Shown piece after piece: positions 4,314 through 5,489 of a DNA stretch of 5,489 bases; position 1 is the first letter of the stretch; every line of letters starts with the position of its first letter. The notes beneath the pieces are model-generated. The model did not search any database. It had not been told where the DNA came from and was given only the letters and a program-made list of their open reading frames with translations. Position numbers and translations under genes: made by a program. The DNA comes from Patescibacteria group bacterium (GTDB taxonomy: Bacteria > Patescibacteriota > Minisyncoccia > Minisyncoccales > Staskawiczbacteraceae): contig JAHIEB010000056.1 of NCBI GenBank assembly GCA_018894075.1, forward strand, positions 1 through 5,489, read 5' to 3'.

Positions 4314-5489
4314 CTAGAACGGGGATATTTCCTTCCAAAGAGGGAAATCTCCACTTCCCCCTTCTGGAAATCCTGCCTCACCCAAGTCATTAAACACGCT
4401 CAAGGCATCATCTGATACTTGGCAGCATTGGTCTAAAGAGTCGCAGATAGTTAAGCTTACGCTATACGTGCCGGTATCAGTGTATGTATGGGTGATGCTT
4501 CCCCTTGTAGAGTATATTTGGCCGTCGAAATTCCATGTGTATTCATTTGAGGCCAAGTCCTTGCAAAAGTAAACCTGCTGGGAAGATGTATAGCACAACG
4601 AGCCGTCCGCGAAAACAACTGGCTCATTAACAAGAATAGGCATCAGGCTCGGATGAAAGCTCGGGCTTGGATAAGCATGAACCGGAGTTTTGTAAGTAAT
4701 CTCCTGCCAGTCAGAGCTTCTATTGTTCTGATCCCAAACTCTGGCTCTCATATGATAGGTCGTGTTAAAAGCCAGAAATCCTGCTCCCGGAGTAGTGGGC
4801 ACAGAGTTTACCAACAAAGTCTGAGAATTGATTGTACCTGAAGGGTTGTTCAGGCTTCCCACAAAAGTATTGACTTCGGGGGAGGAAAAGTCTGAATTAT
4901 CATCTGCCTGAAAAACATACTGGCTTTGCCTTATTCCTTCTGGGCTGAAATACTCCCATTCTAAAACTACAGACATTGACCCAGGCCGGTCTTCTATACA
5001 CCCATCAATGGCATTGATGCCTCCACCAAGGCCCAGCCCAAGGTCATCAACGACCGGACTGCCTACGCAATTTACAGAAGTGTTGCACTGATTTATACCA
5101 GCGCCCAAAACAGAGACGCAGGTTTGGCCTGAACATTCATTGTGGCTGCCACTTATACAATCAAAAGGTGTCTGGCATTGGTCTGCTCCGTCTCCTAAGG
5201 CAACTTCGCACTGCTGTGAAGCATTGCAGATAAGATGAGTGGTATCGTTATCATTATCTCCTACACAGTCATTATCTTCGGCGCACGCATCAGGCGCATC
5301 TCCTGGAACAGCCACGCACTGATTATTGTCGCAGTCCAAATACGTTCTCTGGCAATCAGCATCAATCGCACACTTATCATCATCTTCGCCAGCTACTGTT
5401 TTACATTTCAAATCCGTGGTGCAGGCAGAATGATAACAATCTGTATCAACGCTGCAGCTGTCAGGAAGAAAACCCTCCTGCTGCACGCA
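4314..5489 (-). CDS. Secreted-type Cys-repeat / FN3-like / PKD protein (N-terminus outside window)
   Basis: The C-terminal 391 residues of a larger protein are present; the frame is open through the edge (a Cys codon at 5489-5487), so the GTG at 5486 is not the start. Taking 5486 as residue 1, residues 0-140 hold a Cys repeat: four complete units of C-x5-C-x(4-12)-C-x(4-5)-C with x10 linkers, at C11, C39, C68 and C104, and a half unit at C134/C140. The preceding Cys at the edge fits the fourth Cys of an earlier unit. The units are Asp-rich and resemble Dickkopf-type Cys-rich repeats seen in CPR proteins. Residues about 172-268 look fibronectin-III-like, and 285-366 a PKD domain (EYTWNFDG, HTYTDTGTYSVSLTICD). 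No LPXTG motif or C-terminal membrane segment is seen; the protein ends PLWKEISPF. Disulfides and an extracellular or surface role are inferred. Confidence 0.85.
   Translation of the reverse strand, partial: CVQQEGFLPDSCSVDTDCYHSACTTDLKCKTVAGEDDDKCAIDADCQRTYLDCDNNQCVAVPGDAPDACAEDNDCVGDNDNDTTHLICNASQQCEVALGDGADQCQTPFDCISGSHNECSGQTCVSVLGAGINQCNTSVNCVGSPVVDDLGLGLGGGINAIDGCIEDRPGSMSVVLEWEYFSPEGIRQSQYVFQADDNSDFSSPEVNTFVGSLNNPSGTINSQTLLVNSVPTTPGAGFLAFNTTYHMRARVWDQNNRSSDWQEITYKTPVHAYPSPSFHPSLMPILVNEPVVFADGSLCYTSSQQVYFCKDLASNEYTWNFDGQIYSTRGSITHTYTDTGTYSVSLTICDSLDQCCQVSDDALSVFNDLGEAGFPEGGSGDFPLWKEISPF
5067..5489 (-). repeat. Protein-level Cys-rich tandem repeat block
   Basis: This block encodes the tandem units of the surface-type protein. 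Two spacings are invariant: five residues between Cys 1 and 2, and ten between Cys 4 and the next Cys 1. The Cys 2-3 gap varies (4, 6, 12, 7). Unit 3 has an acidic insert (DNDND). The DNA copies are diverged, with no long exact repeats, so this is an old expansion rather than a recent duplication. Confidence 0.8.

Noticed and set aside
4156..4338. A 60-codon minus-strand frame overlapping rpmF and its promoter.
   Set aside because: It is out of frame with rpmF, overlaps a clear ribosomal protein gene, and its translation has no domain-like pattern.
5484..5486. GTG as the start codon of the Cys-repeat/PKD protein.
   Set aside because: The frame stays open to the window edge with an in-phase Cys codon that fits the repeat spacing, and no signal peptide follows the GTG. 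The gene is truncated by the window.
1..5489. Possible recoded TGA (genetic code 25), because none of the nine visible stops is TGA.
   Set aside because: All recognised proteins are full length with the standard code, without in-frame TGA, and nine stops are too few for the lack of TGA to mean much.
1..5489. CRISPR array, insertion sequence or attachment-site duplications.
   Set aside because: No spaced direct repeats, transposase or terminal inverted repeats were found, and I saw no duplicated tRNA 3' end next to the HTH gene.

Overview
The window reads as a piece of a small, streamlined bacterial genome, most likely Candidate Phyla Radiation (Patescibacteria), probably Parcubacteria-like. 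The pointers are a compact gene set for ribosome and RNA maturation, unusual C-terminal tails on bL32, bS16 and the KH protein, tRNAs without an encoded CCA, gene clusters lacking the partners they have in most bacteria (no fatty-acid genes between rpmF and rnc, no rimM between the KH gene and trmD), few Shine-Dalgarno (SD) sequences, and a secreted-type cysteine-repeat/PKD protein. The lineage is an inference; no rRNA is present. The standard code fits: all genes are intact with TAA or TAG stops.

Every supported gene is on the minus strand, so the biological order runs from high to low coordinates. At 5489-4314 is the C-terminal part of a large extracellular-type protein: Cys-rich repeats, a fibronectin-III-like region, then a PKD domain. 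A promoter (4308-4280) precedes a compact cluster: rpmF (bL32), nusB, rnc (RNase III), rpsP (bS16) and khpA (KH RNA-binding protein). A hairpin with a T-tract, overlapping a promoter-like sequence, separates khpA from trmD (tRNA m1G37 methyltransferase). A good promoter embedded in the 3' end of trmD (1364-1336) would drive tRNA-Tyr(GTA), a protein with two HTH segments and a LAGLIDADG-like C-terminus, tRNA-Thr(GGT) and rpmG (bL33, 53 aa). A strong hairpin terminator lies at 155-129. The final 65 bases open a further CDS, cut by the window edge, with a textbook SD, a TTG start and a 26-bp palindrome over its first codons.

The housekeeping genes work together. NusB acts in rRNA antitermination and RNase III cuts rRNA precursors. 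bL32, bL33 and bS16 are ribosomal proteins, the KH protein binds RNA, and TrmD protects the reading frame through tRNA modification. The least ordinary part is the tRNA-Tyr / HTH protein / tRNA-Thr unit. The HTH gene's ATG begins on the base after the tRNA-Tyr discriminator, so tRNA 3' processing would itself create a leaderless mRNA. The tRNA-Thr carries a paired change at the normally conserved 18-55 elbow contact.
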